Shown here in pieces: positions 35,724 through 44,630 of a stretch of 64,000 nt of DNA. A program made the position numbers and the translations under genes. Origin of the DNA: JACJXF01 sp964404825 (GTDB lineage Bacteria; Bacteroidota; Bacteroidia; Bacteroidales; GCA-2748055); the NCBI GenBank assembly GCA_964404825.1, contig CAYOLQ010000008.1, positions 3,300 through 67,299 of the forward strand. Reading direction: 5' to 3'. The notes beneath the pieces are model-generated. The model was not told where the DNA came from, ran no database searches, and worked only from the letters and a program-made list of their open reading frames with translations. Position 1 is the first letter of the stretch. Each line of letters begins with the position of its first letter.

Positions 35724-37133
35724 CTATTCTCCTTTAATAGCTGCAGTTCGTTTATAATCAGGATTGTCTGTGTGCATAATTGGATTCATATCGGCCAGAT
35801 TAGCATGCAATGAGTCCAGCATTTGTTTTGTTTTATCGGGCATTTCCGGGGCAAGATCATAAATTTCACCAAGGTCATTTTTTATATTAAACAGTTCTGC
35901 TTTATATGGATCATAATGCTCTATCAATTTGTAATCCCCCGATATAAAAATTGCCCCCGGATCCATTCCGATTCCATAATGAGGATAATACCATAATAAA
36001 TCTGGTTGGTTTTCAAGATTCTCACCATTAAAATCGTTAATAAGTGAACGTCCGTCGAGTTCAGAGCCGGCAAAATCTGTATTGCCTGCCATATCAATAA
36101 CCGTGGCAAAAATATCAGGAGTGACAGTTCGGTTTAAGGAAATGGTTCCGGGCTTAATTTTCCCGGGATAGCGCATGATAAAAGGTACCCTGATTCCACC
36201 TTCATACAAGTGACCTTTACCTCTTCTGTAAGGTGCATTATCGGTCACTTCTTCAAGACCTCCATTATCAGAAGTAAAAATGACTACGGTCTTATCAGAG
36301 AGTTTTAAGTCATCCAGTTGTTTTAAAATTCTCCCTACATTTTGGTCAACTCTGTCGACCATGGCAGCATAAACAGGATCAATTTTTGTACCTGCAACAA
36401 CATCCTTATACTTTTCAATCAAATCAGCAGGAGCCTGCAGCGGCGTATGGACAGCATAATAGGACAAGTAAACCAGAAAAGGCTTTTCGCTGTTTTCACT
36501 TATAAAAGAAATAGCTTCATCAGTCAATCTGTCGGGGAGGTATTCACCCTCTTTACCTCCCTTTAGGGTAGGAATTCCAGAATTCCAACTACTTTCGATG
36601 TTTTGATAAGGATAGAAATATGAGGGAGGACTGCCATGGGTCCAACCGGCAACATTTACATCAAAGCCCTGATCTTCCGGCCAAAAACCTTCTCCTCCCA
36701 CATGCCATTTACCAAAACTACCAGAAATATAGCCTAAGGGTTTTAAAGCTTCCGCAATGGTTATTTCCTCTAAAGGAATATGCATGAGGTCGTTTGGTGG
36801 AATGATAGCGCTATTTTCAGGATGACGATGTTTTTCAATTGCTGTGATATGACCCGTAAAATGTTGCCGGGTTGGATTTTTCCCGGTTAGCAATGCTACT
36901 CTTGTTGGAGAGCATACAGGGCAGGAAGAATAGGCGTTTTCCCAAAGCATACCCTGGCTTGCTAATTTGTCAATGTTTGGTGTTTCAATATACTTTTGCC
37001 CATAACATCCCAAATCCTTAATACCCAGATCATCAACCAGGATGATAAGAATATTTGGTTTTTGTTCTTGTGAACAACTCACAATAGATAGCAAACAACA
37101 ACATTCCAAAATAATGTCTCTCGCTCTAATCAT
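35724..37133 (-). CDS. Lipoprotein sulfatase (S1 family)
   Basis: 469 residues with a lipobox (LSIVSC, Cys20). Sulfatase landmarks: PNILIILVDDLGIKDLGCYG, CSPTRVALLTG with the Cys74 to be converted to formylglycine, SGSFGKWHVGGEGFWPEDQG, and VIFTSDNGGLEEVTDNAP. The protein is probably tethered on the periplasmic side or at the surface. It lies 18 bases downstream of the 599-residue DUF1566 protein and 41 bases upstream of FucI, so it belongs to the long susC operon, together with the import genes. It desulfates an unidentified sugar in that route. Confidence 0.94.
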   Translation of the reverse strand: MIRARDIILECCCLLSIVSCSQEQKPNILIILVDDLGIKDLGCYGQKYIETPNIDKLASQGMLWENAYSSCPVCSPTRVALLTGKNPTRQHFTGHITAIEKHRHPENSAIIPPNDLMHIPLEEITIAEALKPLGYISGSFGKWHVGGEGFWPEDQGFDVNVAGWTHGSPPSYFYPYQNIESSWNSGIPTLKGGKEGEYLPDRLTDEAISFISENSEKPFLVYLSYYAVHTPLQAPADLIEKYKDVVAGTKIDPVYAAMVDRVDQNVGRILKQLDDLKLSDKTVVIFTSDNGGLEEVTDNAPYRRGKGHLYEGGIRVPFIMRYPGKIKPGTISLNRTVTPDIFATVIDMAGNTDFAGSELDGRSLINDFNGENLENQPDLLWYYPHYGIGMDPGAIFISGDYKLIEHYDPYKAELFNIKNDLGEIYDLAPEMPDKTKQMLDSLHANLADMNPIMHTDNPDYKRTAAIKGE

Positions 37134-37151
37134 TTTTATAGCATAAAATAA

Positions 37152-38951
37152 CTATTCCAGAGGTAAAACTTTCAGGTCAGATATTTTTATCCAATCATAA
37201 CCTCTGCTTGTATTTGTATGACTGATTGACATATATGTGATACTGTCAAAACGCAGGACATCTCCTACAATGTCATCATTATCATTCAATAAGTCATCAA
37301 TGTTTACACCCCATGTTCTATCCTTAACTGAAATTGAAATCTCAGGATCCGCAATAATTACAGTAACAAGAGCTTCTTCCATATTCCCCAGTCCAAATCC
37401 ATTTTCAAACAGTCCAACTCTTTCCCAACCACATTGGTTTCCGCGACCCTGACATTCGTCGCTTGCAAGCCCCGTAATGGGCAGACCATCATCGTCAACT
37501 AACTTATCAGGAACAATAAAGCGCATCCATATCGAAGTACATGTATGTGGCTCACTACCAGTGTAAACACGAATAGGCGACTCATCTAAATGCGGGTGAA
37601 TACGAAATTGAATCCCCTCAAATTCGCCCATATTAGATTCTTGAATTTTGCCTAACTTAATACCTTTAGGCGGACCACCAAAACAGAGTCTGAAATCACC
37701 TGTTCCTCTCAATATAGTTGGCACTTCACTGGCACCCGGATCATATTTGGTTTGTAATTTGAATGTAATTTTTACAGGTAGTTTTATTTCAGGAATTGGA
37801 CGGCAAACAGTTCCCCTTTTACCGTCTTCATCAACCATTACATCGCCATCTTCATTTTCAACAATAATACTAACATTACCATTACTCTTTAATTCCTCTT
37901 CAGGTCCAAGCAGGGGTATCCATGAATAATTATTTATATCATATAAACCTGAAAATTGCCGAATAGCTCTGACAAAATGAAGCGAATCATTATCGATGAC
38001 ATTTATAATACCATTTTGTAAAACATACGAACTATCCTTATTTTTCTGTGTGGAAGACCAATAAGTTTTGTTGGATATTCCTTCCGTACCGATGGCTTCA
38101 TCTTTTTCAAGTGCTTTATTAATTTCATAGCGGGAATCAAACAACAAGGACAGTTCATTTACAGATGGAAGATACCAATCGTCTTTTTCATAAAGATTTA
38201 ATGTATCGCAGAGGTAAACGGCATAATTCCCTTCTCCCAATTCCTGTGCAATTGAATGGCTATTATTTTCTCCATTAGAATAGCTATTCTGATTTGGAAT
38301 ATCAACAGAGGTAGGCGACCAGACAAGCTTACCACCAATATCATGTAAAGAAGCAAGCAAACCATTTTCTCCAGTTGAATCAACCATGAAAACAATACCA
38401 CCTCCAACCCTGTCTCCCGTGTAATGCCTTTCACTGGCAAAAGAGTTCCATTGATCAAGATTTTCCTGACGAATATTTTTGGCCACAGAATTAGAAAATT
38501 CAGGATCTTTTTCATCGACGGATGCAACATGTTTGGCAAATAAGGTATATGGGACACTCCCGATTCGCTTATTATTCACAATGGAAAAATCTCCATTGCC
38601 TTTGGCATCAAAAGCTGTTTTTACATAATACAGGTTGCTACCCCCACTCCAGTTAATCGATTTTAGATCACCTGATTTATTGATTACTTTGCCGATTTGA
38701 ATTGTTACCAGCCCTCGCGAATTGGTTATAAGGTCTTGTTCTTCCTGATAAAATACATAAGATTTTTCTGAAACGATACTAATTTTTGCCTTGAGGGATT
38801 TATTTACCAACAAATTCTTTTCATAATCCCTTACAGTTATTTGGTATGTAAAATTTTCAGGAAACTGACCATTTAATTTTAATCCGAGAAAAATCAGTGC
38901 GAAAATTCCAAGGAGGCACTTTTTTATGAATGTTACAATTTTAAAAATCAT
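37152..38951 (-). CDS. Secreted DUF1566 protein with extra C-terminal beta-sandwich
   Basis: 599 residues with a signal peptide (1-28, LNGQ). Residues about 30-330 repeat the layout of the 336-residue paralogue: the N-terminal FTYQITVRDYEKNLLVNKSL module, DPEFSNSVAKNIRQENLDQW, and DUF1566 (GGIVFMVDSTGENGLLASLH, WYLPSVNELSLLF, TYWSSTQKNKDSSYVLQNG). Residues about 340-599 are additional (CRPIPEIKLPVKITFKLQTK, GTGDFRLCFGGPPKGIKLGK, WIKISDLKVLPLE) and read like a jelly-roll or concanavalin-type sandwich, perhaps glycan-binding. It precedes a sulfatase by 18 bases in the long operon. A surface glycan-binding role is inferred. Confidence 0.68.
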   Translation of the reverse strand: MIFKIVTFIKKCLLGIFALIFLGLKLNGQFPENFTYQITVRDYEKNLLVNKSLKAKISIVSEKSYVFYQEEQDLITNSRGLVTIQIGKVINKSGDLKSINWSGGSNLYYVKTAFDAKGNGDFSIVNNKRIGSVPYTLFAKHVASVDEKDPEFSNSVAKNIRQENLDQWNSFASERHYTGDRVGGGIVFMVDSTGENGLLASLHDIGGKLVWSPTSVDIPNQNSYSNGENNSHSIAQELGEGNYAVYLCDTLNLYEKDDWYLPSVNELSLLFDSRYEINKALEKDEAIGTEGISNKTYWSSTQKNKDSSYVLQNGIINVIDNDSLHFVRAIRQFSGLYDINNYSWIPLLGPEEELKSNGNVSIIVENEDGDVMVDEDGKRGTVCRPIPEIKLPVKITFKLQTKYDPGASEVPTILRGTGDFRLCFGGPPKGIKLGKIQESNMGEFEGIQFRIHPHLDESPIRVYTGSEPHTCTSIWMRFIVPDKLVDDDGLPITGLASDECQGRGNQCGWERVGLFENGFGLGNMEEALVTVIIADPEISISVKDRTWGVNIDDLLNDNDDIVGDVLRFDSITYMSISHTNTSRGYDWIKISDLKVLPLE

Positions 38952-38962
38952 TTCAGTCAGGA

Positions 38963-39574
38963 TTAATCATTCACAATTATTTTAAAAACGATTTTCTTAA
39001 CCATGGTATTAGTTTCTTTTTTTACACATGGTTTGTGCGCATCATCGGGAAAAAAAACGAAAAAGACCTTTTGATCAGCCTTACGGTAGTTATTCTCAGA
39101 AATCTCGTAAAATCCAATATCCTTTGTTTCATCATAATCCTGAAGAACTTTTTCAGCCTTGGCCAAAGCTTGTACTCCGATTTGTTCCTCTCCTGATATC
39201 AGGTATTGTATATCGGCAAACTTTCTATGTGCCTCAAACCTGGCATTCTTCTCATCTTTTGTCACATATTCATCAATTATAACAAATAAGCTATCCTCGA
39301 TTAACACATACTTTCCGGGCTCTATCTTTTGTAAATCTGTCGATTTAAAATAGTCAAAAGCCTTTTCCCATATATTTGGGTTTTTCTTAAACTGTTTATA
39401 AAATTCATTCACATCAACAGACTCATCCGGAGAAGAGGGTAATCCTACTCTCCACTTACCATTTTTAAACCATTGAGATGCCTCATTTGAATTCATGCTT
39501 TCAAGTTTAAGAGTGTTTTTACAAGACATGGTTAGAAGAACAATCATGCCTAAAATAAAGGAAATGGACTTCAT
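38963..39574 (-). CDS. YhcH/NanQ-family protein with lipoprotein signal
   Basis: 203 residues. Residues 1-18 form a lipoprotein signal (IVLLTMSC, Cys18). The rest, from about 60, is the YhcH/YjgK/YiaL (DUF386) cupin-like fold: ARFEAHRKFADIQYLISGEE with Glu114, His116 and Asp121 as likely metal ligands, and FFVFFPDDAHKPCV with His180. E. coli YhcH (NanQ) is a sialic-acid anomerase in the cytoplasm; other members cooperate with beta-galactosidase (EbgC). A periplasmic lipoprotein form is unusual. It sits between a symporter (24-base gap upstream) and the DUF1566/sulfatase genes, so it probably processes the released sugar acid before uptake. The exact substrate is inferred. Confidence 0.78.
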   Translation of the reverse strand: MKSISFILGMIVLLTMSCKNTLKLESMNSNEASQWFKNGKWRVGLPSSPDESVDVNEFYKQFKKNPNIWEKAFDYFKSTDLQKIEPGKYVLIEDSLFVIIDEYVTKDEKNARFEAHRKFADIQYLISGEEQIGVQALAKAEKVLQDYDETKDIGFYEISENNYRKADQKVFFVFFPDDAHKPCVKKETNTMVKKIVFKIIVND

Positions 39575-39598
39575 AGAATCTATTTTCTGAAATAACTG

Positions 39599-41080
39599 TT
39601 ACTTGGTTTTTTCCCTTCTATCAAAAAAGAATTTTGTAAGTATGAAGCCCACAAAAAAGATAGTAAGCGTTCCAAAAACAATAGATAAATAATCGTGAAA
39701 AGGACTTGAATAAGCCTTTAGAGCTTGGCCTGTAAATAGTATTGGGGACAGACTCATCCAACCGATAACTAAAACACCGGTTATTACGCCTGTAACTGCT
39801 GCAGGATTTTTTGAAGTTTTTGAAAAGTATCCCAACAAAAATAAGCCAAGCATTCCTCCACTGAAAATCGAAGCAAGTTTCCACCAGGTTTCGAGTGCGC
39901 TTTGGACATTGATCATAGCAATAGCAATCAAAATACTTATACTTGCAAATACAAATGAGGAAGTATAAAGGATTTTCATGGACTTTTTTTCAACTGATTC
40001 TTCAGAAATTCCCTGCTTAAAAAAATCATTTAGGATAATAGTAGCTGAGCTATTTACACTAGTAGCAATAGTGCTCATACCGGCAGCAAAAATAGAAGAA
40101 ATTAAGAGTCCTGTGAGGCCAGCAGGAAGTCCATTAATAATATAAAAAGGGAATACTTTATCCCCATCTACACCAGCGGGCAGAAAATCAGGATTTACTT
40201 TAACAAAAGCGAAAAGAGCGGTTCCGATAAATACAAACAAGAGTGAAACAGGAATATATAAAAGACCGCCAAAAAGAGCCGATTTTTTTGCTTCTTTCTC
40301 TGTCTTAGCTGTCATGTAGCGCTGAATATAATTTTGATCGATGCCGAAGTTTTGCATATTAATAAATAAACCATAGATCAAAACTACCCAAAAGGTAGAG
40401 CTGGTGAGACTCAAAGACAAGCTTCCAAGACTAAATTTATTATCCTCGATACCAATATGAATCAGTTGACTTATTCCTTCAGGCATTGAAAAGACAAGTT
40501 TAATAGCTGCTATGACTGCACCAACTATTAGAATTATTCCTTGGATTGCATCTGTCCAGATTACTGCCTGAATTCCACCTAATAAGGAATATATCATAAC
40601 ACTTACACCCGTTACAATGATTATTGCAGCAATGTTCCAACCTAGCATAACATTTAAAGTCAGGGCAAGCAAATACATTATAGTTCCTGAACGCATAAGT
40701 TGTGTTAAAAGATACATGACAGATGCATAATATTTAGCCCAGGGTCCGAATCTTTGCTCAAGATAAGTATAAGCAGAAGGGCTTCCAACAGAGCGGTAGA
40801 GCGGAACAAAGAACTTAACTGCCATATAAGTAGCAATCGGGATAGATAAACTGAATACAAAAGCATTCCAATTTGATTGATAAGCAATACTAGGAAGAGC
40901 CAGATAGCTTATGCTGCTTACAAAAGTTGCGAAGATTGACATGGATATGACCCATGTGGGGATATTATTATTCCCAAGTGTGAAAGATTTTGCAGATTTA
41001 TTGGATTTATAAAAAGAACTCCCAAATATCACCACGCCTACCAAATAACCAACGAAAATAATAATATCAACTAATTTCAT
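39599..41080 (-). CDS. Sodium:solute symporter (SSS), candidate sugar-acid importer
   Basis: 493 residues with about 13 membrane helices, starting LVDIIIFVGYLVGVVIFGSSF. The SSS fold is clear: IPTWVISMSIFATFVSSISYL for the sodium-binding helix, RSVGSPSAYTYLEQRFGPWAKYYASV, LLGGIQAVIWTDAIQGIILI, and FGIDQNYIQRYMTAKTEKEAKKS. SSS members import sialic acid, sugars, uronates or amino acids with Na+. It follows the DHDPS-family aldolase by 5 bases and precedes the YhcH gene by 24, the same grouping as in sialic-acid loci, which suggests a keto-deoxy sugar acid as substrate. The family is certain; the substrate is inferred from neighbours. Confidence 0.88.
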   Translation of the reverse strand: MKLVDIIIFVGYLVGVVIFGSSFYKSNKSAKSFTLGNNNIPTWVISMSIFATFVSSISYLALPSIAYQSNWNAFVFSLSIPIATYMAVKFFVPLYRSVGSPSAYTYLEQRFGPWAKYYASVMYLLTQLMRSGTIMYLLALTLNVMLGWNIAAIIIVTGVSVMIYSLLGGIQAVIWTDAIQGIILIVGAVIAAIKLVFSMPEGISQLIHIGIEDNKFSLGSLSLSLTSSTFWVVLIYGLFINMQNFGIDQNYIQRYMTAKTEKEAKKSALFGGLLYIPVSLLFVFIGTALFAFVKVNPDFLPAGVDGDKVFPFYIINGLPAGLTGLLISSIFAAGMSTIATSVNSSATIILNDFFKQGISEESVEKKSMKILYTSSFVFASISILIAIAMINVQSALETWWKLASIFSGGMLGLFLLGYFSKTSKNPAAVTGVITGVLVIGWMSLSPILFTGQALKAYSSPFHDYLSIVFGTLTIFFVGFILTKFFFDRREKTK

Positions 41081-41085
41081 GGATC

Positions 41086-42021
41086 CTATTTATTAATTGT
41101 AAAAGGTATTTTAATCTTTTCCAAATATTCCGAAATCTGGAGCTTCTCTTCTGATGAAAAAGGAATATATGGTTTCGCCATGTTTTCCTGACATATGCCT
41201 TTCTGACTCAATATTTCCTTAACAATTTTAATGAAATTCGGATTCCCCTTACCTACCTTATAAAGAGTGTTGCTTATTTGGTTAACGATTGCCTGGAGTT
41301 CTTCCACGACTTTTAGATCCTTATTCCTTGCAGCCTCATATAATTGCACAAACAACTCCGGGAAAAAGTTTGCTCCACCGTTAACTCCACCATCAGCTCC
41401 CAGAAGAACGCAATGAGCCATGATTTCCTCCGGACCAACAAAAACAGAAAAGTCAGATTGGTCTTTAAACATAGCAATAAGTTCCTCAATATAATTAAGG
41501 TCGCCTGAGCTATCCTTAATTCCAATTACTCCGGGAATTTTAGATGCTTTTCTGACAGTTTCAATTTCAATAAAAATATTGGTCCTGGCAGGCATATTAT
41601 ATAAATATAATGGCAGGCTAATACTTGCCGCCACTTCACTAAAATAGTCCAGCAATTCATTCTGCTCAACATGATAGTAAAAAGGAGGAGCAAGGACAGC
41701 TGCATCTGCACCAAATTCCTTTGCGATTTTTTCAAGTTTTAGGCTGTCGTGCATTGAAGTATCAGTGATTCCGACTAAAACAGGAACTCTTTTACTAACA
41801 AATTTACATGTATTCTTTATTACTTCGGTTTTCAGGGAACTACTTAATCTTGATAGTTCTCCAGTTGTACCCAGAATGAATACGCCATGAACTCCTCCGT
41901 TTATTACATGATTTATAAGTTTCTCAAGACCTGCTAAATCCAATTCCCTGCTATTTATTAGCGGAGTTACCAAGGGTGGCACAATTCCGGATAGTTTAAA
42001 ATTATTATCGAATATTTTCAT
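41086..42021 (-). CDS. DHDPS/NAL-family aldolase
   Basis: 311 residues of the dihydrodipicolinate synthase / N-acetylneuraminate lyase superfamily, pyruvate-dependent class I aldolases. Visible: SGIVPPLVTPLINSRELDLA, the pyruvate carboxylate loop GTTGELSRLS, the Tyr in PLYLYNMPARTNIFIE, and the Schiff-base Lys in GVIGIKDSSGDLNYIEELI. True NAL has a different strand after the lysine, and true DapA has YNVPGRT, so it is neither by simple reading; keto-deoxy acid aldolases of this family vary here. Located between the sialidase-fold lipoprotein (76 bases) and the symporter (5 bases), it is likely to cleave the imported acid, for example Kdo to pyruvate plus D-arabinose, which fits FucI and AraB. 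Cytoplasmic. Confidence 0.85.
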   Translation of the reverse strand: MKIFDNNFKLSGIVPPLVTPLINSRELDLAGLEKLINHVINGGVHGVFILGTTGELSRLSSSLKTEVIKNTCKFVSKRVPVLVGITDTSMHDSLKLEKIAKEFGADAAVLAPPFYYHVEQNELLDYFSEVAASISLPLYLYNMPARTNIFIEIETVRKASKIPGVIGIKDSSGDLNYIEELIAMFKDQSDFSVFVGPEEIMAHCVLLGADGGVNGGANFFPELFVQLYEAARNKDLKVVEELQAIVNQISNTLYKVGKGNPNFIKIVKEILSQKGICQENMAKPYIPFSSEEKLQISEYLEKIKIPFTINK

Positions 42022-42097
42022 TTCAAGATAAATTGTTTTTATTTATATTTGAACAGCTTCCAAATTTCGAATTTTGGATCACACATAGAACTTTTTA

Positions 42098-43189
42098 CTA
42101 TAAATTCTCCGGCCAAACTCCATTCATTATGGGTTTTGATTGTATTTTCTCAGAGGCAATCACTACATGTTTAATTAATTCTCTTCTCCAGGTGTACACA
42201 ATATGTATTTTGCCATCTTGTGTCTGAATAACTGCAGGATAAGAATACTCATGTTCCGTATTTTCATCATTTTCAAGCATTAACACTGCACTCCAGTTAA
42301 TACCATCCTCAGATACGGCAACATTTAATTTATTTCTTTTCCCCTGGCTTAGAGAACGGTCAATATGGTTATAAACAAAAAGGTGTCTTCCATCCTTCAG
42401 GGTTACAGCATCAATACCACTGTTGTTATTGGGCAATGCGGTTGGTTCCAGCTTTGACCAGGATTTTCCATTATCAATGGACCAGGATGTATATACCTTG
42501 TTGCTTTTTGTACGACACAACATTTGAAGTTTACCATCAGAATGGGTAAGAATGGTGGGCTGAATAGCCGATAAGGAATCCCCGTTATTTAGGGATGCTG
42601 TTCTGGTCCATGATTTCCCCATATCAGTTGTAAATTCCATATGAACCTGCCAACCATTGTATTCAGTGCTTGAAGGGCATAACAATTCACCATTTTTCAG
42701 TAAAACCGGCTTGTTTCTTATGGGTCCCCATATACTATCAGGAAGAAGAACAGGTTCACTCCAGGTTTGACCAAAATCCTGCGAGATCATTAACTCTCCC
42801 CACCAGTCAGCGCAGTTCGGGCCAACTTTATAGAATAGCAGTAGAGTATTATCCTGCAGGAATAACACTGGATTCCATGTAGGATAACGTAATGAATCAT
42901 TTTGAATTCCATTTATAACTTCAACAGGCTTTGACCATTCTCCACCTACTTTTCTGCTTAGCCAAATGCCAACATCAGGATCTTTCTCTCTGGTTCCACC
43001 AAACCAGGCAGCAATTAATCCATCGGGTGTTTCAGCAATTGTTGATGCATGACAGCTTGGAAATGGCACTTCATTTGCATCAAAAATGAATTCTGACTCA
43101 TAAACCAAACCTTGTCTATTTCCAGTATCGGGCTTACAACTATAAATAGCCAGAATAAACAATGAAAAAAAGAATGGATACCATCTCAT
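42098..43189 (-). CDS. Lipoprotein sialidase-fold (Asp-box propeller) enzyme
   Basis: 363 residues with a lipobox (LAIYSC, Cys18). Several Asp boxes mark a six-bladed sialidase-type propeller: SQDFGQTWSEP, TTDMGKSWTRT, SIDNGKSWSKL, SEDGINWSAV. Candidate carboxylate-binding arginines are in FGGTREKDPDVG, GPIRNKPVLL and MLCRTKS. GH33 sialidases cut terminal sialic acid, and members of the same fold also remove Kdn or Dha. The presence of an aldolase, a symporter and a YhcH protein next to it argues for release of a terminal 2-keto-3-deoxy sugar acid. It follows the DUF4466 lipoprotein by 21 bases in the susC operon. The fold is certain, the substrate is inferred. Confidence 0.85.
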   Translation of the reverse strand: MRWYPFFFSLFILAIYSCKPDTGNRQGLVYESEFIFDANEVPFPSCHASTIAETPDGLIAAWFGGTREKDPDVGIWLSRKVGGEWSKPVEVINGIQNDSLRYPTWNPVLFLQDNTLLLFYKVGPNCADWWGELMISQDFGQTWSEPVLLPDSIWGPIRNKPVLLKNGELLCPSSTEYNGWQVHMEFTTDMGKSWTRTASLNNGDSLSAIQPTILTHSDGKLQMLCRTKSNKVYTSWSIDNGKSWSKLEPTALPNNNSGIDAVTLKDGRHLFVYNHIDRSLSQGKRNKLNVAVSEDGINWSAVLMLENDENTEHEYSYPAVIQTQDGKIHIVYTWRRELIKHVVIASEKIQSKPIMNGVWPENL

Positions 43190-43210
43190 TTTAAATCTGT
43201 ATTTAAATGA

Positions 43211-44173
43211 CTACTTAATTTCCAGTCTTTTTATTCCAAATGTCAGCTTTCTGCTTTTTGCTTCATTGAAATAGAGATATGCACGATACCTGCCATCTTC
43301 TGTTTCAATAAACGCACTATTCTTTGAGCTTATACCCAAAGCAAAGTCAAGAGCATAGGACAGGTCCAGAGTTTTAAGATCTATATCATCCACGAAAGTT
43401 GCAGGTAAGGTGCCGCTTAATTGCATATCTTTTATAAAGACCTGCTTCTCTATTTTTGTTTTGTTTTTCTTAAAGCCATCTGGTATGATCCTTCCGTTAA
43501 GGTATTTTTCATCAGCGCCTGGAGAAACAAGTGCGTGTCCGAATGCAAACCCATCAATGCTGAGGGCATCATACAAATAGACCAGATCGATTTTATCAGA
43601 AAGTCCTTGAGCAATAACTTCGGCTTCAGTATATGCCATCATGTTTTCAATGGAAAAATAGCATGCGTTATCATTTGTCATTATAATATTCCTCTTTAAA
43701 TCCATTTCAGATATTTTATATAAGGGAGTCGTAGTACTTACTATTTCTCCGCCAGAGGATTCTGCCTGAAAGGTAATTGAAATACTTTGTCCGGATGCTT
43801 CCGCGGGAACGATATACTTGTATCTAAGCGTTGCCATTGAGGTATCTGCCGAATAAGTTGCAGCTGAGATATTGCTTTGTGTTGATGTATCAGCAACCAC
43901 TACTCCTATGTCATTACCTCTTGAATCCACATGGTATGACTTTGTGTCAAAACCGGTACCAGGAGCTCCGGCAATTGAAGCTTCAGCTGTTGCCGATTTC
44001 AGACTACCATCAGCAGTTGCCATTGCATAGGCAAATTCAAGGGATTCACCAACAACTGCAGGGGAAACAGTTTTCAATAAAAAATCATCTTTTAATAATT
44101 TTTCACTTTCCTTTGAACAGGAAATTATACTACTCAAAGCGACAAGGCAGATTAAATATTTAATAATTTTCAT
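43211..44173 (-). CDS. DUF4466-like surface lipoprotein
   Basis: 320 residues with a lipobox (LSSIISC, Cys20). The body starts LKDDFLLKTVSPAVVGESLE, FAYAMATADG, runs through TLRYKYIVPAEASGQSISIT and MDLKRNIIMTNDNACYFSIE, and ends RKLTFGIKRLEIK. The layout resembles DUF4466 proteins found after SusD genes, which are presumed surface glycan-binding proteins (SusE/F-like position). It is the fourth gene from susC, 29 bases beyond the small lipoprotein. No catalytic motif is seen. A role in binding the target glycan at the outer membrane is inferred from position. Confidence 0.68.
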   Translation of the reverse strand: MKIIKYLICLVALSSIISCSKESEKLLKDDFLLKTVSPAVVGESLEFAYAMATADGSLKSATAEASIAGAPGTGFDTKSYHVDSRGNDIGVVVADTSTQSNISAATYSADTSMATLRYKYIVPAEASGQSISITFQAESSGGEIVSTTTPLYKISEMDLKRNIIMTNDNACYFSIENMMAYTEAEVIAQGLSDKIDLVYLYDALSIDGFAFGHALVSPGADEKYLNGRIIPDGFKKNKTKIEKQVFIKDMQLSGTLPATFVDDIDLKTLDLSYALDFALGISSKNSAFIETEDGRYRAYLYFNEAKSRKLTFGIKRLEIK

Positions 44174-44202
44174 AGTATTAATAATTAATTTAAGTAATGA
44201 TC

Positions 44203-44598
44203 TTATTCTCCCTGCACCTGTATGGAAATTGTATACTCTTTCTGGATTTTACGGTTGCCTGAAATAACGGTATACTTTCTCGGCAGTGTAAAATCTGTCC
44301 AAACACCCATTGAAGGTGTGATTTTTGAATCCAGTGACAAACTTGCAGCAGGTTTTAAGTGCTTCAGGTTAGTTCCGAATTTCACAAGGCCATCAATGGT
44401 AAGGTTAACCGTATCAATATCAGTTGAATCCTGAATCAGGCAGTCGATATTATCAGGGCCATAGAGGTAGAAATAACCAATATAGCATTTATCCTGGGTT
44501 GTTATCAGCAAATCGTCTTCATCCATTGGGAAGTCCGAACAGGCATTAAAGACTGAAAGTGAAGCAAAGATTCCTATAATTAAATATTTGATTTTCAT
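44203..44598 (-). CDS. Small DUF5018-like lipoprotein of the PUL
   Basis: 131 residues with a lipobox (LSVFNAC, Cys20). The remaining domain, VNLTIDGLVKFGTNLKHLKP, AASLSLDSKITPSMGV, WTDFTLPRKYTVISGNR and YTISIQVQGE, reads like the DUF5018 beta-sandwich that occurs in PUL surface lipoproteins. It lies between SusD (32 bases upstream) and the DUF4466-like gene (29 bases), in the usual place of surface glycan-binding proteins. At a single domain it is unusually short for such a protein. Confidence 0.62.
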   Translation of the reverse strand: MKIKYLIIGIFASLSVFNACSDFPMDEDDLLITTQDKCYIGYFYLYGPDNIDCLIQDSTDIDTVNLTIDGLVKFGTNLKHLKPAASLSLDSKITPSMGVWTDFTLPRKYTVISGNRKIQKEYTISIQVQGE

Positions 44599-44630
44599 TT
44601 TCTGAATTATTTCATAGTTAGTTAGAAATT

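Noticed and set aside
38963..43189. Sialic acid (Neu5Ac) catabolic locus
   Set aside because: YhcH, SSS, an aldolase and a sialidase fold fit, but ManNAc epimerase or kinase and GlcNAc-6-P genes are absent, and the aldolase strand after the lysine is not NAL-like. The presence of FucI and AraB fits a pentose product better.
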